The notes under the pieces: model-generated
What the model was told of the DNA's origin: nothing
Database searches by the model: none
The model's input: only the letters and a program-made list of their open reading frames with translations
NCBI RefSeq assembly: GCF_001767295.1
Contig: NZ_CP014944.1
Location: 434,001 to 498,000, forward strand
From: Colwellia sp. PAMC 20917
GTDB lineage: Bacteria > Pseudomonadota > Gammaproteobacteria > Enterobacterales > Alteromonadaceae
Length of the DNA stretch: 64,000 bases
Direction: 5' to 3'
Shown here: in pieces, positions 35,424-46,566 of the stretch
How positions within the stretch are numbered: the first letter of the stretch is position 1
How the letters are laid out: every line of letters starts with the position of its first letter
Position numbers and translations under genes: made by a program

Positions 35424-36104
35424 TTACGTTAACTTGCCATTGGCAAATGTTAAAATCTTGGCAACCACTTCATCAATAGAAAGGTCAGTAGAATCAACAA
35501 TTAACGCACCTTCTGCTGGGATAAGGGGAGCGACCGTACGGGTCTGATCTCGCTCATCTCGCTGACGTATGTCATCCAAAAGGCGCCCGATTTTAACATC
35601 AAAACCTTTCTCTTTCAACTGATTAAATCGACGTTGTGCTCGTTCTTCTGCAGAAGCGGTTAAAAAAACCTTAACTGGTGCGTTACTAAAAACGATTGTT
35701 CCCATGTCTCTTCCATCAGCGACAAGCCCAGGAGCGACTTTAAAAGCACGTTGGCGACGTAAAAGCGCTTCACGCACTCGAGGGAAGGCTGCTATTTTAG
35801 AAGCGATAGCACCGACTTCTTCTGTGCGTATGCTATTGCTAACATCTTCGCCTTCTAAAATAACTTTTCCTTCACCTTGACTGGTTATTTCAAATTGCAC
35901 GTCTAAATGAGCAGCAATGGGGATCAAGGATTCTTCATCTTCGATAGTTAAATGGTGATGCAATGTCGCCACTGCAAGCACACGATAAATAGCTCCGCTG
36001 TCAAGCAAGTGCCAGCCAAGTTGCTCTGCAACTAAACGTGCGGCTGTGCCCTTACCTGCTCCACTAGGTCCATCTATAGTTATTACCGGTATTTTTTCTA
36101 TCAT
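35424..36104 (-). CDS. cmk: Cytidylate kinase
   Basis: Phosphorylates CMP and dCMP; 226 aa. The P-loop is in [19 protein letters not shown]; the substrate region is [13 protein letters not shown], followed by [20 protein letters not shown] with the nucleotide-binding Arg-Asp. LID Arg residues follow ([22 protein letters not shown]). It lies between aroA (46 bp upstream) and rpsA (121 bp downstream). A 16-bp palindrome (GAAGCTATATAGCTTC) abuts its stop codon. Confidence 0.97.
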   Translation of the reverse strand: MIEKIPVITIDGPSGAGKGTAARLVAEQLGWHLLDSGAIYRVLAVATLHHHLTIEDEESLIPIAAHLDVQFEITSQGEGKVILEGEDVSNSIRTEEVGAIASKIAAFPRVREALLRRQRAFKVAPGLVADGRDMGTIVFSNAPVKVFLTASAEERAQRRFNQLKEKGFDVKIGRLLDDIRQRDERDQTRTVAPLIPAEGALIVDSTDLSIDEVVAKILTFANGKLT

Positions 36105-36150
36105 ATTTTTATCTACACTAAAGCAAGTTAAACTAAGTTAGTCACTTAAT

Positions 36151-37494
36151 TTAAGCTTGATTGAGTGTTAGTCCCACTTGGTTTGCTAAGGTGACAAAAT
36201 TAGGGAACGAAGTCGCTACATTGTCACACTCTAAAATTTGAATTTCACCAGTAGCTCGTAATGAGCTAATCGCAAAAGACATGGCAATACGGTGGTCATC
36301 ATGACTATGAATAGTCCCTGATGTTAATTGCCCACCAACAATATCTATACCGTCATCATAAACAGTACAGTCAATATCTAATTCTTTTAAGCCATCAGCC
36401 ATTGCTTGAATGCGATCGCTTTCTTTCACTCTTAATTCTTCCGCGCCACGTAAGCGTGTTGTACCTTCAGCACAAGCAGCCGCAATAAATATCGCTGGGA
36501 ACTCATCAATGGCAAGCGGTACATCACGTTCGTTTATATCAATACCTTTTAATGGTGATGATTTAACCACAACATCAGCAACAGGCTCTCCGCCTGCCAT
36601 ACGCTCGTTGATGATGCTCAAATCGCCATTCATCTGCTGTAAAATATTAATCGCGCCAATACGCGTCGGATTCATACCCACATTACGAATAGTCAACTGA
36701 CCTTCTTTAGCAATTAAACCCGCAACCATAAAAAATGTTGCTGATGAAATATCGCCGGGTACTTTAATGTCGCAAGCCGTTAGTTGATGGCCGCCTTCAA
36801 TAGAAACCTTTTTACCCATAGGGGTATCTTCAACCTTTACCGGATAACCAAAGGCGGTCAACATGCGTTCAGTGTGATCGCGAGTAATACCAGGTTCGGT
36901 CACCGAGGTAATGCCGTCGGCATAAATACCCGCAAGTAATACACAAGATTTTACTTGTGCACTGGCCATGGGTAAGTCGTAATGAATCGCGGTTAAGGTT
37001 TGACCTTCATCAATCCCTTGTGAAATAACCGGTGGCGTACCGTTTTCGGCAGCAGAGATATTTGCACCCATTAATTTTAATGGGTCAACAACGCGTGCCA
37101 TAGGACGTTTATTTAAAGAACTGTCACCAGCCATTTGCCATGCAAAATTTTGTCCGGCGAGTAATCCCGACATTAATCGGATTGTTGTCCCTGAATTACC
37201 AATATTTAAAGCTTCTTGAGGTGCGGTTAAACCACGTAAACCTTTGCCATGAATAACAACATTTTGTTGCTTGTCAGGGCCTTCTATTTTTATGCCCATC
37301 GCCTTAAATGCATTCATTGTTGCTAAACAATCGTCTCCAGGTAAGAAACCCGAAACATGCGTGGTACCTTCAGCTAAAGAGCCAAACATAATAGAGCGAT
37401 GCGAACATGACTTGTCACCCGGTACAATGATATCTCCGGATACTTTTCCGGCAAGGCCTGTGGTGATAGTTAATGTTTTATTTACTTGAGACAT
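36151..37494 (-). CDS. aroA: 3-phosphoshikimate 1-carboxyvinyltransferase (EPSP synthase)
   Basis: Sixth step of the shikimate pathway; 447 aa. Visible: VPGDKSCSHRSIMFGSLAEG with phosphoenolpyruvate-binding Lys, LNIGNSGTTIRLMSGLLAG, DSSLNKRPMARVVDPL, ATFFMVAG and EELRVKESDRIQAMADGL. The GDKSxSHR and NSGTTxRL forms resemble the Bacillus/CP4-like class II enzymes rather than the PGSKSxSNR / LGNAGTAMRP of enterobacterial AroA. The length also exceeds E. coli (427). It lies in the serC-aroA-cmk order without an intervening pheA or tyrA gene. Confidence 0.96.
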   Translation of the reverse strand: MSQVNKTLTITTGLAGKVSGDIIVPGDKSCSHRSIMFGSLAEGTTHVSGFLPGDDCLATMNAFKAMGIKIEGPDKQQNVVIHGKGLRGLTAPQEALNIGNSGTTIRLMSGLLAGQNFAWQMAGDSSLNKRPMARVVDPLKLMGANISAAENGTPPVISQGIDEGQTLTAIHYDLPMASAQVKSCVLLAGIYADGITSVTEPGITRDHTERMLTAFGYPVKVEDTPMGKKVSIEGGHQLTACDIKVPGDISSATFFMVAGLIAKEGQLTIRNVGMNPTRIGAINILQQMNGDLSIINERMAGGEPVADVVVKSSPLKGIDINERDVPLAIDEFPAIFIAAACAEGTTRLRGAEELRVKESDRIQAMADGLKELDIDCTVYDDGIDIVGGQLTSGTIHSHDDHRIAMSFAISSLRATGEIQILECDNVATSFPNFVTLANQVGLTLNQA

Positions 37495-37627
37495 TTTTTT
37501 TCCATTAAATTAATGTTGTTTTATGACAATTTTTTCAATCACTTTTACTAAATATAATTACTCATGTTGCTCGCCAGCACTATAAACGAGCGATGAAACA
37601 AAGATAAAACGATTACTTTGCTTGTTA

Positions 37628-38716
37628 TTACTTGCTGTTTTTAGCGGAAAATTCTTTCATAAAAGCAACCAACGCAGTTATACCCGCTAATGGCATAGCA
37701 TTATAGATACTGGCACGCATACCACCCACCATACGATGCCCCTTTAAAGCCATTAATCCCTGCGCTTCTGCTTGTTTTAAAAACTCATCATTCAAGCTTT
37801 CATCTGTCAACCAAAAGGGTACATTCATTAGACTACGATACTTTGCTTCAATATGATTTTGATAAAACGCGCTTTCATCAATATAACCATATAAAACCTC
37901 AGCTTTTTGTTTGTTTATCTTTGAAATTTCTTTAACACCGCCACGCTCTTTTAACCATTCAAACACTAAACCGGCTAAATACCATGCATAGGTTGGCGGC
38001 GTATTGTACATTGAATCGTTCTTTGCTAACACCTGATAATTCATGATTGACGGGGTTGTTAATTGAGCATTGCCTAATAAGTCATTACGTACAATAACAA
38101 TAGTTAGACCAGAGGGACCAATATTTTTTTGCGCACCGGCATAGATAAGACCGAATTTTTTAACATCAATTTCATGAGACAAAATGGTTGACGACATATC
38201 AGCAACCAGTGGCACCCCATGAGTTTCTGGAATATCAAACATCTCGATACCGTCAACGGTCTCATTCGGGCAGTAGTGCACAAAGGCAGCGTTAGGGTTT
38301 AAGCCCCACTCGTTACTTGGTAATACGTGAGTTTCGCCTTTAACCTTACTGACAACATTGATCGCGTTTATTTCACCATAATGCTCAGCTTCTGCAGCGG
38401 CAGCTTTTGACCAAGAGCCAGAAATAATATAATCGGCTGATTTGCCTTTTGGTAGTAAATTTAAAGGGACCGCAGAAAATTGACCTCGACCACCACCATG
38501 ACAAAACAAGACACTGTAATTTTCTGGTATTGCCATCAAATCACGTAAATCCGCTTCGGCTTTTGCTGCTACTACCAAAAACTCTTTACTGCGGTGACTC
38601 AGCTCCATCACTGAACTACCGGTATTTTGCCAATTGACAAATTCTGCTTGTGCCTTTTTCATTACCTCTACAGGTAACATCGCAGGACCGGCACAAAAGT
38701 TAAATACATGAGACAT
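37628..38716 (-). CDS. serC: Phosphoserine aminotransferase
   Basis: Pyridoxal-phosphate enzyme of serine and pyridoxine synthesis; 362 aa from the ATG at 38716 ([15 protein letters not shown]), with AAGGTG upstream; the earlier TTG is rejected. Motifs: [65 protein letters not shown] and the Schiff-base Lys in [14 protein letters not shown]. It lies downstream of gyrA across a long tandem-repeat spacer. Confidence 0.98.
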   Translation of the reverse strand: MSHVFNFCAGPAMLPVEVMKKAQAEFVNWQNTGSSVMELSHRSKEFLVVAAKAEADLRDLMAIPENYSVLFCHGGGRGQFSAVPLNLLPKGKSADYIISGSWSKAAAAEAEHYGEINAINVVSKVKGETHVLPSNEWGLNPNAAFVHYCPNETVDGIEMFDIPETHGVPLVADMSSTILSHEIDVKKFGLIYAGAQKNIGPSGLTIVIVRNDLLGNAQLTTPSIMNYQVLAKNDSMYNTPPTYAWYLAGLVFEWLKERGGVKEISKINKQKAEVLYGYIDESAFYQNHIEAKYRSLMNVPFWLTDESLNDEFLKQAEAQGLMALKGHRMVGGMRASIYNAMPLAGITALVAFMKEFSAKNSK

Positions 38717-38873
38717 ATAACACAACACCTTCTATAAAGTTTTAAATACGCTTGTCGATGCACTTGGTCAAACTATTTTAATTATTTTTATTATAAACAT
38801 CAATTTGGTCAACATTCTCTTGGGTAAAATAAGACTGCTCATCAAATGGAAATATGCTCTTGTATTTGCTTAA

Positions 38874-39297
38874 TACCGTTCGTCCTGAACATCGTCACTC
38901 ATTCACATCAATGTGAATGTGCCATATAACTCTGACATACCGTTCGTCCTGAACATCGTCACTCATTCATATCCATGTACCATATAACTCTGACATACCG
39001 TTCGTCCTGAACATCGTCACTCATTCATATCCATGTACCATATAACTCTGACATACCGTTCGTCCTGAACATCGTCACTCATTCACATCCATGTACCATA
39101 TAACTCTGATATACCGTTCGTCCTGAACATCGTCACTTATTCACATCCATGTACCATATAACTCTGACATACCGTTCGTCCTGAACATCGTCACTCATTC
39201 ACATCCATGTACCATATAACTCTGACATACCGTTCGTCCTGAACATCGTCACTCATTCACATCCATGTGATCGTGACATACCGTTCGTCCTGAACAT
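38874..39297. repeat. 58-bp tandem repeat array, eight copies, between gyrA and serC
   Basis: ACCGTTCGTCCTGAACAT starts at 38874, 38939, 38997, 39055, 39113, 39171, 39229 and 39280. Spacings are 65, 58, 58, 58, 58, 58 and 51 bp. Units are nearly identical and carry CGTCACTCATTCACATCC and ATGTACCATATAACTCTGAC. Two small dyads recur: GTTC-gtcct-GAAC in each unit, and ATTCACAT-ca-ATGTGAAT, perfect only in the first, longer copy. There are no unique spacers, so it is not CRISPR. No reading frame spans it. Confidence 0.97.
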
Positions 39298-39326
39298 AAA
39301 AAGGGCGGTGATTAGCCGCCCTTTAA
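39298..39326 (-). terminator. Intrinsic terminator of gyrA
   Basis: The minus strand reads AAAGGGCGG, loop CTAATCA, CCGCCC, TTTTTAT. It begins 20 bp past the gyrA stop and abuts the tandem array. Confidence 0.9.
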
Positions 39327-39345
39327 ACTGAATTTCTAGCGCTAA

Positions 39346-42069
39346 CTATTCGTTATCACTTTCGATGAGTTGTTCTTCATCACTGTCAGCTTCTGGCGGT
39401 ACCTCTGTTGAAGTACTGTCAGTTGACGAATCTATTAACTGCTCAGAAGTTTCTTCCGCTCCTTCAAGAACGTCTTCTTCTTCTATTTCGTCAATACGTT
39501 GCAATGCAACAACATGTTCGCCTTCAACCGTTCTAATAATACGAACACCTTGAGTATTACGACCAATAACACTGACTTCATTAACACGAGTACGTACTAA
39601 AGTACCGTTATCAGTGATAAGCATTATTTCATCTAAATCTTCAACCTGAACAGCGCCAACTACTGGGCCATTTCGGTCGCTCACTTTAATAGAAACAACA
39701 CCTTTAGTCGCACGACTTTTCGCTGGGTATTCAGTTAACGCGGTACGTTTACCAAAGCCATTTTCGGTTATCGTTAATATTGGACCATCATTAACTGGCA
39801 CAATAAGTGACACAACCTTTTGATCACCTTCTAACTTAATACCGCGAACACCAGTACCGGTTCGTCCGATAGGCTTTAATGCCCAACGTTCTTCACCTGT
39901 TTCTGCGTCTAATTTAATTTCACCTGTTTCACTGTCACGAAGTTTCTCATTAAAACGAACAACTTTACCCGCATCCGAGAACAACATAATATCGTTGTAA
40001 CCGTCGGTAATAGCAACGCCAATTAAGGTGTCATCATCACGTAGGTTAAGGGCTATAATACCGTTAGCACGTTGGTTTTTATAAGCGGTAAGTGCTGTTT
40101 TCTTAACAGTACCTGAAGCCGTTGCCATGATAATAAACTTGTCTTCTGCATATTCACGAACCGGTAATATTGCGGTAATACGTTCACCTGCATCAAGCGG
40201 TAAAATATTAACAATAGGTCGGCCACGAGCAGTACGACTCGCTAAAGGTAATTGGAACACTTTCAACCAGTAGAGTTTTCCGCGATCTGAGAAACACAAA
40301 ATAGTATCGTGGGTATTGGCAATGAGTAAACGTTCAATGAAATCTTCTTCTTTCATCTTAGTCGCTGCTTTACCTTTACCGCCACGGCGCTGTGCTTGAT
40401 AGTCACTTAACACTTGGTATTTAACATAACCTTCATGCGATAACGTAACCACAACATCTTCTTCTGTGATCAAGTCTTCCATGGATAAGTCATGCGAAGC
40501 ATTAGTAATTTCAGTACGACGTTCATCACCAAAATCATTACGGATAGTTTCTAGCTCTTCACGAATAATTTCCATTAAACGTTCAGGCGAACCTAATATA
40601 TGTAATAACTCAGCGATAATATCGAGTAATGCTTTGTATTCAGATAAGATTTTTTCGTGTTCTAAACCAGTCAACTTATGTAAGCGAAGATCTAATATCG
40701 CTTGTGCTTGTTGCATAGTTAAGAAGTATTGACCGTCTTGAATACCAAAACCAGCTTCAACCCATTCAGGGCGTGCTGCGTCATCACCAGCGGCGCTGAG
40801 CATATCAGCAACATTACCTAAATCCCAACCACGAGCGAGCAGTTTTTCTTTTGCTTCACTTGGCGTTGGTGAATTTTTAATTAATTCAATAATCGGGTCA
40901 ATGTTCGCTAATGCAATCGACAAACCTTCTAGTAAATGCGCGCGTTCACGTGCTTTACGTAATTCAAAGATAGTACGACGAGTAACAACTTCACGGCGAT
41001 GAAGGATAAACTCTTCAAGCATTTCTTTGATATTAAATAATTTAGGTTGTCCGTTAGTTAACGCCACCATATTTAAACCAAAAGAAACTTGCATTTGGGT
41101 AAGTTTGTACAAGTTATTTAAAACAACTTCACCGACTTCTCCACGTTTAATTTCAATAACCATGCGCATGCCGTCTTTATCAGACTCATCGCGTAGCGCT
41201 GAAATACCTTCAAGGCGTTTTTCTTTTACCAGCTCTGCCATCTTTTCGATAAGGCGCGCTTTGTTTACTTGATAAGGTAATTCATGAACAACAATCGTTT
41301 CTTTACCGGTTGTTTCATGAACTTCGATATCGGCACGGGCGCGAATTTTAATTTTACCACGACCAGTACGGTAAGCTTCTTCAATACCGGCACGACCACT
41401 GATAATACCAGCTGTTGGAAAATCAGGACCAGGTATATATTCTAATATCTCTTCAAAGGTCAAATCACTATTTTCAATCAGTGCTAAACAACCGTTTATC
41501 ACTTCTGTTAAATTGTGAGGAGGTATATTGGTTGCCATACCTACCGCGATACCTGAGGTACCATTCACTAATAAATTAGGAATACGCGTTGGCATAACAA
41601 CAGGTATATGTTCAGTACCGTCATAGTTAGGTACGAAATCTACCGTTTCTTTATCAAGATCGGCTAAAATAGAATGTGCTATTTTTGACATTCTGATTTC
41701 GGTATAACGCATTGCTGCTGCAGAGTCGCCGTCAACCGAACCAAAGTTACCTTGACCATCTACAAGCATGTAGCGTAATGAAAATGGTTGCGCCATACGT
41801 ACTATTGTATCGTAAACGGCAGTGTCGCCATGTGGGTGGTATTTACCTATTACATCACCAACAACACGTGCTGATTTTTTGTAAGGTTTATTGAAGTCAT
41901 TACCAAGTACATTCATCGCGAATAATACGCGGCGATGAACAGGTTTTAAGCCGTCTCGTACATCTGGTAATGCACGACCTACAATTACGCTCATGGCGTA
42001 ATCTAGATAAGAATTTTTTAGCTCATCTTCAATATTGACAGGTACAACATTGTTTGACAAATCGGTCAT
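39346..42069 (-). CDS. gyrA: DNA gyrase subunit A
   Basis: Breaks and rejoins DNA for negative supercoiling; 907 aa. The quinolone region reads [20 protein letters not shown], so the position of E. coli Ser83 is Thr while Asp87 is kept. Catalytic Tyr lies in [13 protein letters not shown]. The GyrA-box [13 protein letters not shown] precedes the six-bladed C-terminal DNA-wrapping domain. The protein ends in a long acidic tail ([20 protein letters not shown]...). Thr at position 83 occurs naturally in some genera and by itself does not indicate resistance. Confidence 0.99.
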   Translation of the reverse strand: MTDLSNNVVPVNIEDELKNSYLDYAMSVIVGRALPDVRDGLKPVHRRVLFAMNVLGNDFNKPYKKSARVVGDVIGKYHPHGDTAVYDTIVRMAQPFSLRYMLVDGQGNFGSVDGDSAAAMRYTEIRMSKIAHSILADLDKETVDFVPNYDGTEHIPVVMPTRIPNLLVNGTSGIAVGMATNIPPHNLTEVINGCLALIENSDLTFEEILEYIPGPDFPTAGIISGRAGIEEAYRTGRGKIKIRARADIEVHETTGKETIVVHELPYQVNKARLIEKMAELVKEKRLEGISALRDESDKDGMRMVIEIKRGEVGEVVLNNLYKLTQMQVSFGLNMVALTNGQPKLFNIKEMLEEFILHRREVVTRRTIFELRKARERAHLLEGLSIALANIDPIIELIKNSPTPSEAKEKLLARGWDLGNVADMLSAAGDDAARPEWVEAGFGIQDGQYFLTMQQAQAILDLRLHKLTGLEHEKILSEYKALLDIIAELLHILGSPERLMEIIREELETIRNDFGDERRTEITNASHDLSMEDLITEEDVVVTLSHEGYVKYQVLSDYQAQRRGGKGKAATKMKEEDFIERLLIANTHDTILCFSDRGKLYWLKVFQLPLASRTARGRPIVNILPLDAGERITAILPVREYAEDKFIIMATASGTVKKTALTAYKNQRANGIIALNLRDDDTLIGVAITDGYNDIMLFSDAGKVVRFNEKLRDSETGEIKLDAETGEERWALKPIGRTGTGVRGIKLEGDQKVVSLIVPVNDGPILTITENGFGKRTALTEYPAKSRATKGVVSIKVSDRNGPVVGAVQVEDLDEIMLITDNGTLVRTRVNEVSVIGRNTQGVRIIRTVEGEHVVALQRIDEIEEEDVLEGAEETSEQLIDSSTDSTSTEVPPEADSDEEQLIESDNE

Positions 42070-42273
42070 AAGTCGATGGTATCCCTTAACTTAGCAAGAA
42101 TTTTGAAAGTTTTTTCGAAATTATAATTATTAATTAACACAGCATACTAGCATAGTTTTAATGAGATGCCATACCGCTTTATTATCTAAAAAGCACTAAA
42201 AATGGCCGTGCTGAAAAGTCACAAATCCCCAAGTGGTTATTTATTGTTCAGCATTTTATCTACCCCAATATTA

Positions 42274-42825
42274 TTAAGTTTTTTGTTGTTCAAAAACACG
42301 GCGTTTTACAATCGCTTTTTCGGTAATTGTTTTATCTAAAACTTTACCCAAGCCAAGTAAAAAATAAACTTCAGCGATAACAAACAATGGGCCGATAAGT
42401 AATTGATTAATATCATCGAGAAAAGCAGGTTTTGCTTTCTCATAGTGATGACCAATAAATTGAATAACCCAACCAATAACGAAAACACCGATAGCAATTA
42501 GAATATGATGTTCTGCTGTCACAACTTCATGAACACTCCACATTAAAGGGCCAAACAAAATAAACGCGAATAGTGCCAGCGGCAAAGATAACAATAGATA
42601 ATAAAACAGCACAACAACCGGTAATATACCTGCCAAAGTAAAGTTAATCTGTTCAATGCCTAAATAACTATTAATAAATGTTGATTCAATTTTAAAGGAA
42701 ACACTGGCCAGTAATAAGGCAATTGACCAAATAATCATCGGCACACCAATAAAGTGGCTGTTAATATTTTTTCTATTTAAATGGACACTTTTATAAGTGG
42801 ATAGTTGTTCTACTACTGATTTCAT
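42274..42825 (-). CDS. Mpo1/YGL010w-like membrane protein (DUF962)
   Basis: 183 aa with four to five hydrophobic helices. Family marks are HLNRKNINSHFIGVPMIIWS near the N-terminus, EVVTAEHHILIAIGVFVIGW and WVIQFIGHHYEKAKPAFLDD. The conserved His residues match yeast Mpo1, an iron-dependent dioxygenase that degrades 2-hydroxy fatty acids. That activity for a bacterial member is inference. It is separated from gyrA by 204 bp. Confidence 0.88.
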   Translation of the reverse strand: MKSVVEQLSTYKSVHLNRKNINSHFIGVPMIIWSIALLLASVSFKIESTFINSYLGIEQINFTLAGILPVVVLFYYLLLSLPLALFAFILFGPLMWSVHEVVTAEHHILIAIGVFVIGWVIQFIGHHYEKAKPAFLDDINQLLIGPLFVIAEVYFLLGLGKVLDKTITEKAIVKRRVFEQQKT

Positions 42826-42968
42826 TATGACCTCTTAGGGTTTATCTCATCGCGCTTGTTAAGCAATAATTTATCGCTATAGCTACTCAACATCAAGATA
42901 CAATTACAATAAAACGCATTTTACGCCAAGTCGTAATATTGTTCTATTGATTCAGCTGCTGATAATAA

Positions 42969-42992
42969 AAAACCCTGCCGAAGCAGGGTTTT
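42969..42992 (-). terminator. Intrinsic terminator of the subtilase gene
   Basis: AAAACCCTGC-CGAA-GCAGGGTTTT, a 10-bp stem with a T tract, 42-65 bp past the protease stop. Confidence 0.93.
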
Positions 42993-43033
42993 ATTTATCA
43001 ACATAAAGTGAACGGGTTGCCCCTTTCTTTAGA

Positions 43034-45373
43034 TTATTTGGGTGTAGCTTGTAGATTTAATGTTATACCTGAAGCTGCTGAATAACCGTAGATATCCACA
43101 TACCATACACCTTTAGCTGGGTCGGTAAAGTTACAAGCTTCATTGTTACCATTTTTATAAGGACGACAATCATAAACAGACGTTGTTGACTGTTTACCTT
43201 GTGTTACATATAAATCTGCATCACCTGAACCACCTGAAAGTGTAACCGTTAAATCGGCATAACCATCGGCTAAGTCAAGGGTGTAACGTTTCCATGCTCT
43301 TCTTGCAACAGTAACATTATTAATTGTGCTATCAATCGGATTAATCGTATTACCACCACCCGTAGTAGGTTCAGTGTAACTACCCGTTAAACTAACACCG
43401 GCAAAATCACTATAGGCTTTAAGTCTTACGTAGTAAGTGCCACCTGCTTGCGTACTTGCACACGATTCAACATTACCTGATTTATAAGGGCGACAATCGT
43501 AAACACTGTCGGTTGGCTCAGCACCAAATTTCACATATAAATCTGCATCACCACTACCACCTGTCATCGCAAAATTAATATCTGTTGCGCCAGCAGGTAC
43601 TTCCATGGTGAAAACTAAATCATTACCCGTTGCAGCCGTTAACTCAGTTTTAACCTGACCATTTTCAAGGACAGTATCTGGTATTTTTCCACCACCACCG
43701 CCAGTGTCACCACCAGAGCCATCACATCCATTCGCAGTAATATAGTCGATCGCATCTTTAGTTTGGGCTAAACCATAACCAAATTTAACATCGCGACCCG
43801 CAGCACCTAAATCTTGTGCACTACTATTTAATACGTTACGAATTTCAACGTTAGTACAGCTTGGGTGATGACTCCACACCAAGGCAGCAACACCAGCAAC
43901 ATGAGGAGATGCCATTGAAGTGCCACTCATTTTGCCATAATTACCCGCGCCAATATTTATACTGGCGCTTAAGCCAATATTATTTTTCATCGCTGCGCCG
44001 TCCGTATCAGATACAGTAACACTTGGGATAGAAGTTGCGTTTGCGTCACCTAACGTGCCACCAAAGCTTCCCGGTGCATTGTTATAAAGAATTGCGCCTA
44101 CACCTCCGCTGTCTTGACAAGCTTTAACTTTATCGTAAAACGAAATATTGCCACGTTGGATTAAACAAACACTACCTGCAGCGCCTGTATCTATAGATTC
44201 GCCTGTGGCAAAGTCATAGAGAGAGCCCGTTGCTTGACCTTGGTTTTCCATTGCATTAGCGGTATAACCGACATTAGCGACAGATACTTCAACGACTGAA
44301 CCTGAACCTTCAGGATAAATAGAATAAACATCAACGCCTGGGCCAGATATCTCTACTTGGCTATTTTTTTGTGAAAAGTCAGCTAAGGCTTTATTACTGT
44401 CAACAGCAGCAACTGACATCACTGCATCGTAAGAAGCAGGAAAGCTTTCTAAATCAGTAGTTGCTGTAGCAACACCATCATTACCGGCTGCAGCTATAAG
44501 TAAAACGCCTGCATCATAGGCCGCTTGAATACCATTTTGTTCGCTGGTACTTGAACCAGAACCACCTAAGCTCATGTTAATAACGTCTGCGCCATTACTG
44601 ACACAATCGTTAATAGCACTAACAAGTGTTGAAGAGTATCCCCAGCCCGCAGCATTAAATACTTTTATAATGTGCAAATTAGGATCGGTGCCAATAACAC
44701 CGCGAACGCCAATACCATTATTAAGTGCGGCAATTGTTCCTGCTACGTGAGTACCGTGTGGACCACCTTGATCATACCAGTTACCTGTACCGCTATTGCT
44801 TGTGCCAGTTATTGTGCCTCCTTGTGCCCCCATGTCTTCATGAGGAAGGTCTAAACCTGAATCAATAATACATATTTTCTTACCGCCAGCGTTGGCAGAA
44901 GCAATCATATCGTCAACTTGATCGGCTTGAACCATGCCAATACCATAAGGCACCGTTTGTGCCATAAAGCGACGTGGTAAATCTTCTTCTACGTATTCGA
45001 CATTATCGTCCATCGCTAAATTCATCGCTTGTGATGTAGATAGCTCAGCACTGATCATATTAACATCTGGAAATTCGGCTTTAACATTGACCCGCAATTT
45101 CTTTAATTTTTCCTTAACGGCGGCAAGACGAACAAAGGCGTTTTGGCTACCGATGAAACTAGTTGCTTGATTGCTGCTTGCTTGGTTATTAGCTGCTTGC
45201 TTGTATTTGATAATAAAGCGTTTGGGTAAAGGTGAACTGGTCACTTCAGATAATACATTATCTGCGTTTTGTATGCTAAGCGGTTGAGCAGCGTAAAGTG
45301 CTGTCGATATTGATACTGACAATATACTTGCAGTGGTCAATATTAATGATTTCTTTGTTATCTTATTCGACAT
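43034..45373 (-). CDS. Secreted subtilisin-like serine protease (S8) with PA insert and two PPC domains
   Basis: 779 aa. Order: signal peptide ending LYAA; inhibitor-I9 prodomain (RFIIKYKQAANNQ to DNVEYVEEDLPRRF); catalytic domain with Asp in CIIDSGLDLPHEDM, His in GPHGTHVAGTIAAL and Ser in SGTSMASPHVAGVAAL. A protease-associated insert (SVCLIQRGNISFYDKVKACQ) sits between the His and Ser blocks. A Gly linker leads to two C-terminal prepeptidase domains, each with GGSGDADLYV and YDCRPYKSGN-type motifs. It is exported, matures by removal of the prodomain, and probably feeds on extracellular protein; related proteases are common in Alteromonadales. Monocistronic with its own terminator. Confidence 0.95.
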   Translation of the reverse strand: MSNKITKKSLILTTASILSVSISTALYAAQPLSIQNADNVLSEVTSSPLPKRFIIKYKQAANNQASSNQATSFIGSQNAFVRLAAVKEKLKKLRVNVKAEFPDVNMISAELSTSQAMNLAMDDNVEYVEEDLPRRFMAQTVPYGIGMVQADQVDDMIASANAGGKKICIIDSGLDLPHEDMGAQGGTITGTSNSGTGNWYDQGGPHGTHVAGTIAALNNGIGVRGVIGTDPNLHIIKVFNAAGWGYSSTLVSAINDCVSNGADVINMSLGGSGSSTSEQNGIQAAYDAGVLLIAAAGNDGVATATTDLESFPASYDAVMSVAAVDSNKALADFSQKNSQVEISGPGVDVYSIYPEGSGSVVEVSVANVGYTANAMENQGQATGSLYDFATGESIDTGAAGSVCLIQRGNISFYDKVKACQDSGGVGAILYNNAPGSFGGTLGDANATSIPSVTVSDTDGAAMKNNIGLSASINIGAGNYGKMSGTSMASPHVAGVAALVWSHHPSCTNVEIRNVLNSSAQDLGAAGRDVKFGYGLAQTKDAIDYITANGCDGSGGDTGGGGGKIPDTVLENGQVKTELTAATGNDLVFTMEVPAGATDINFAMTGGSGDADLYVKFGAEPTDSVYDCRPYKSGNVESCASTQAGGTYYVRLKAYSDFAGVSLTGSYTEPTTGGGNTINPIDSTINNVTVARRAWKRYTLDLADGYADLTVTLSGGSGDADLYVTQGKQSTTSVYDCRPYKNGNNEACNFTDPAKGVWYVDIYGYSAASGITLNLQATPK

Positions 45374-45642
45374 CTATATTCCTACCTATTAGGTTAATTT
45401 TAATTATTATTTTGCTGGGGGAATTTCAAATGAGAGTGATACGTCATTATCGAAGCAGCAATGAACATAACATCAATGTTTCACACATTACAAGCATGTT
45501 ATTAAAATGTTAAATAAAAAAGACAAGACAAAACGCCAACTACATAAAAAACAACAAGTTATAACATTAAACTATATTTTTACTGCTCGATTTTGGTAAA
45601 TAAAGACTTAAATCAAGGAGGGTTAGCTGATAAAAATCAGTA

Positions 45643-45767
45643 ATGAGTAAGATAATCGCTATAAAAAAAGTCTTAATGTGTCCTGCTTTCTCAGTCTTGG
45701 CTCGTCTGCATTAGCCTATGACATTGCCACTTTTAACGAGGATAACAAACTCAACGTTCAGTACTAG
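45643..45767 (+). pseudogene. Remnant 5' end of an exported-protein gene
   Basis: From the ATG at 45643 the sequence reads MSKIIAIKKVLMCPAF. One frame over it continues LSLGSSALA-YDIATFNEDNKLN-VQY and stops at 45767. Together this looks like a signal peptide with an Ala-x-Ala cleavage site and the start of a mature protein, broken by a frameshift and truncated. AAGGAGGG lies about 20 nt upstream of the ATG, too far to be optimal. The parent family is not recognisable. Confidence 0.4.
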
Positions 45768-45828
45768 TCGAACCATTTACTTTAGTTTAGAATTACTGAC
45801 AATAATTGATTAAAATAATGAAAATGTA

Positions 45829-46551
45829 ATGTCGACAACTAACAACACTAAAGCTGTTAACGTAAATGAAGAAGAAATTGCCAAATTTGAAAAGGTTGCA
45901 AGCCAGTGGTGGGACCTTAATGGCGATTTTAAACCATTGCATCAAATAAACCCTATTCGCCGACAATTTATTTGTCAGCATGTCGGTGACATTTTTGGTA
46001 AAAAAATTATTGATGTTGGCTGTGGTGGTGGTATTTTAGCCGAGAGTTTAGCCAAACTTGGTGGCGATGTTACAGGGATTGACCTCGGCGAAGAGCCATT
46101 AAATGTAGCAAGATTGCATGCGTTGGAGAGTGGTTTAACGGTCGATTATCAAAAAATACCCGCCGAAGACAAAGCGATTGATCAACCCGAAACATTTGAT
46201 GTCGTCACTTGTATGGAAATGCTTGAGCACGTACCCGATCCCGCTTCAATTATAGAAGCTTGCGCTAAAATGGTAAAACCCGGTGGTTATGTCTTCTTTT
46301 CAACCTTAAACAAATCAATAAAATCATATTTATTGGCTATTGTTGCCGCCGAAAAAGTCCTTAAAATAGTCCCGGACGGTACACACGACCACAAAAGTTT
46401 TATTCGTCCATCGACCTTAATTGGCTGGGCTGAATCATTTGATCTCAAATGCATTGATGCCGCAGGTATTCATTACAATCCGCTGACAGAGAATCACAAA
46501 CTTATTTCATCACTAGATGTAAATTATATTCTTTGTTGTCAAAAAATTTAA
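45829..46551 (+). CDS. ubiG: Ubiquinone biosynthesis O-methyltransferase
   Basis: Performs both O-methylations of ubiquinone synthesis; 240 aa. Lead [29 protein letters not shown]; the SAM loop [19 protein letters not shown]; then [39 protein letters not shown] and the amphipathic segment [20 protein letters not shown]. It shows that this organism makes ubiquinone, relevant when considering the extra prenyltransferase at 8080. The phosphatase gene follows after 15 bp. Confidence 0.97.
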   Translation: MSTTNNTKAVNVNEEEIAKFEKVASQWWDLNGDFKPLHQINPIRRQFICQHVGDIFGKKIIDVGCGGGILAESLAKLGGDVTGIDLGEEPLNVARLHALESGLTVDYQKIPAEDKAIDQPETFDVVTCMEMLEHVPDPASIIEACAKMVKPGGYVFFSTLNKSIKSYLLAIVAAEKVLKIVPDGTHDHKSFIRPSTLIGWAESFDLKCIDAAGIHYNPLTENHKLISSLDVNYILCCQKI

Positions 46552-46566
46552 ATAAGGGAATGTCCA

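Noticed and set aside
38874-39297. CRISPR array
   Set aside because: The units abut without unique spacers, are too long and uniform, and no cas genes are near.
41800-41840. Quinolone-resistance mutation in gyrA (Thr at the Ser83 position)
   Set aside because: Thr is a natural residue there in some genera; without susceptible relatives for comparison it is not evidence of resistance.
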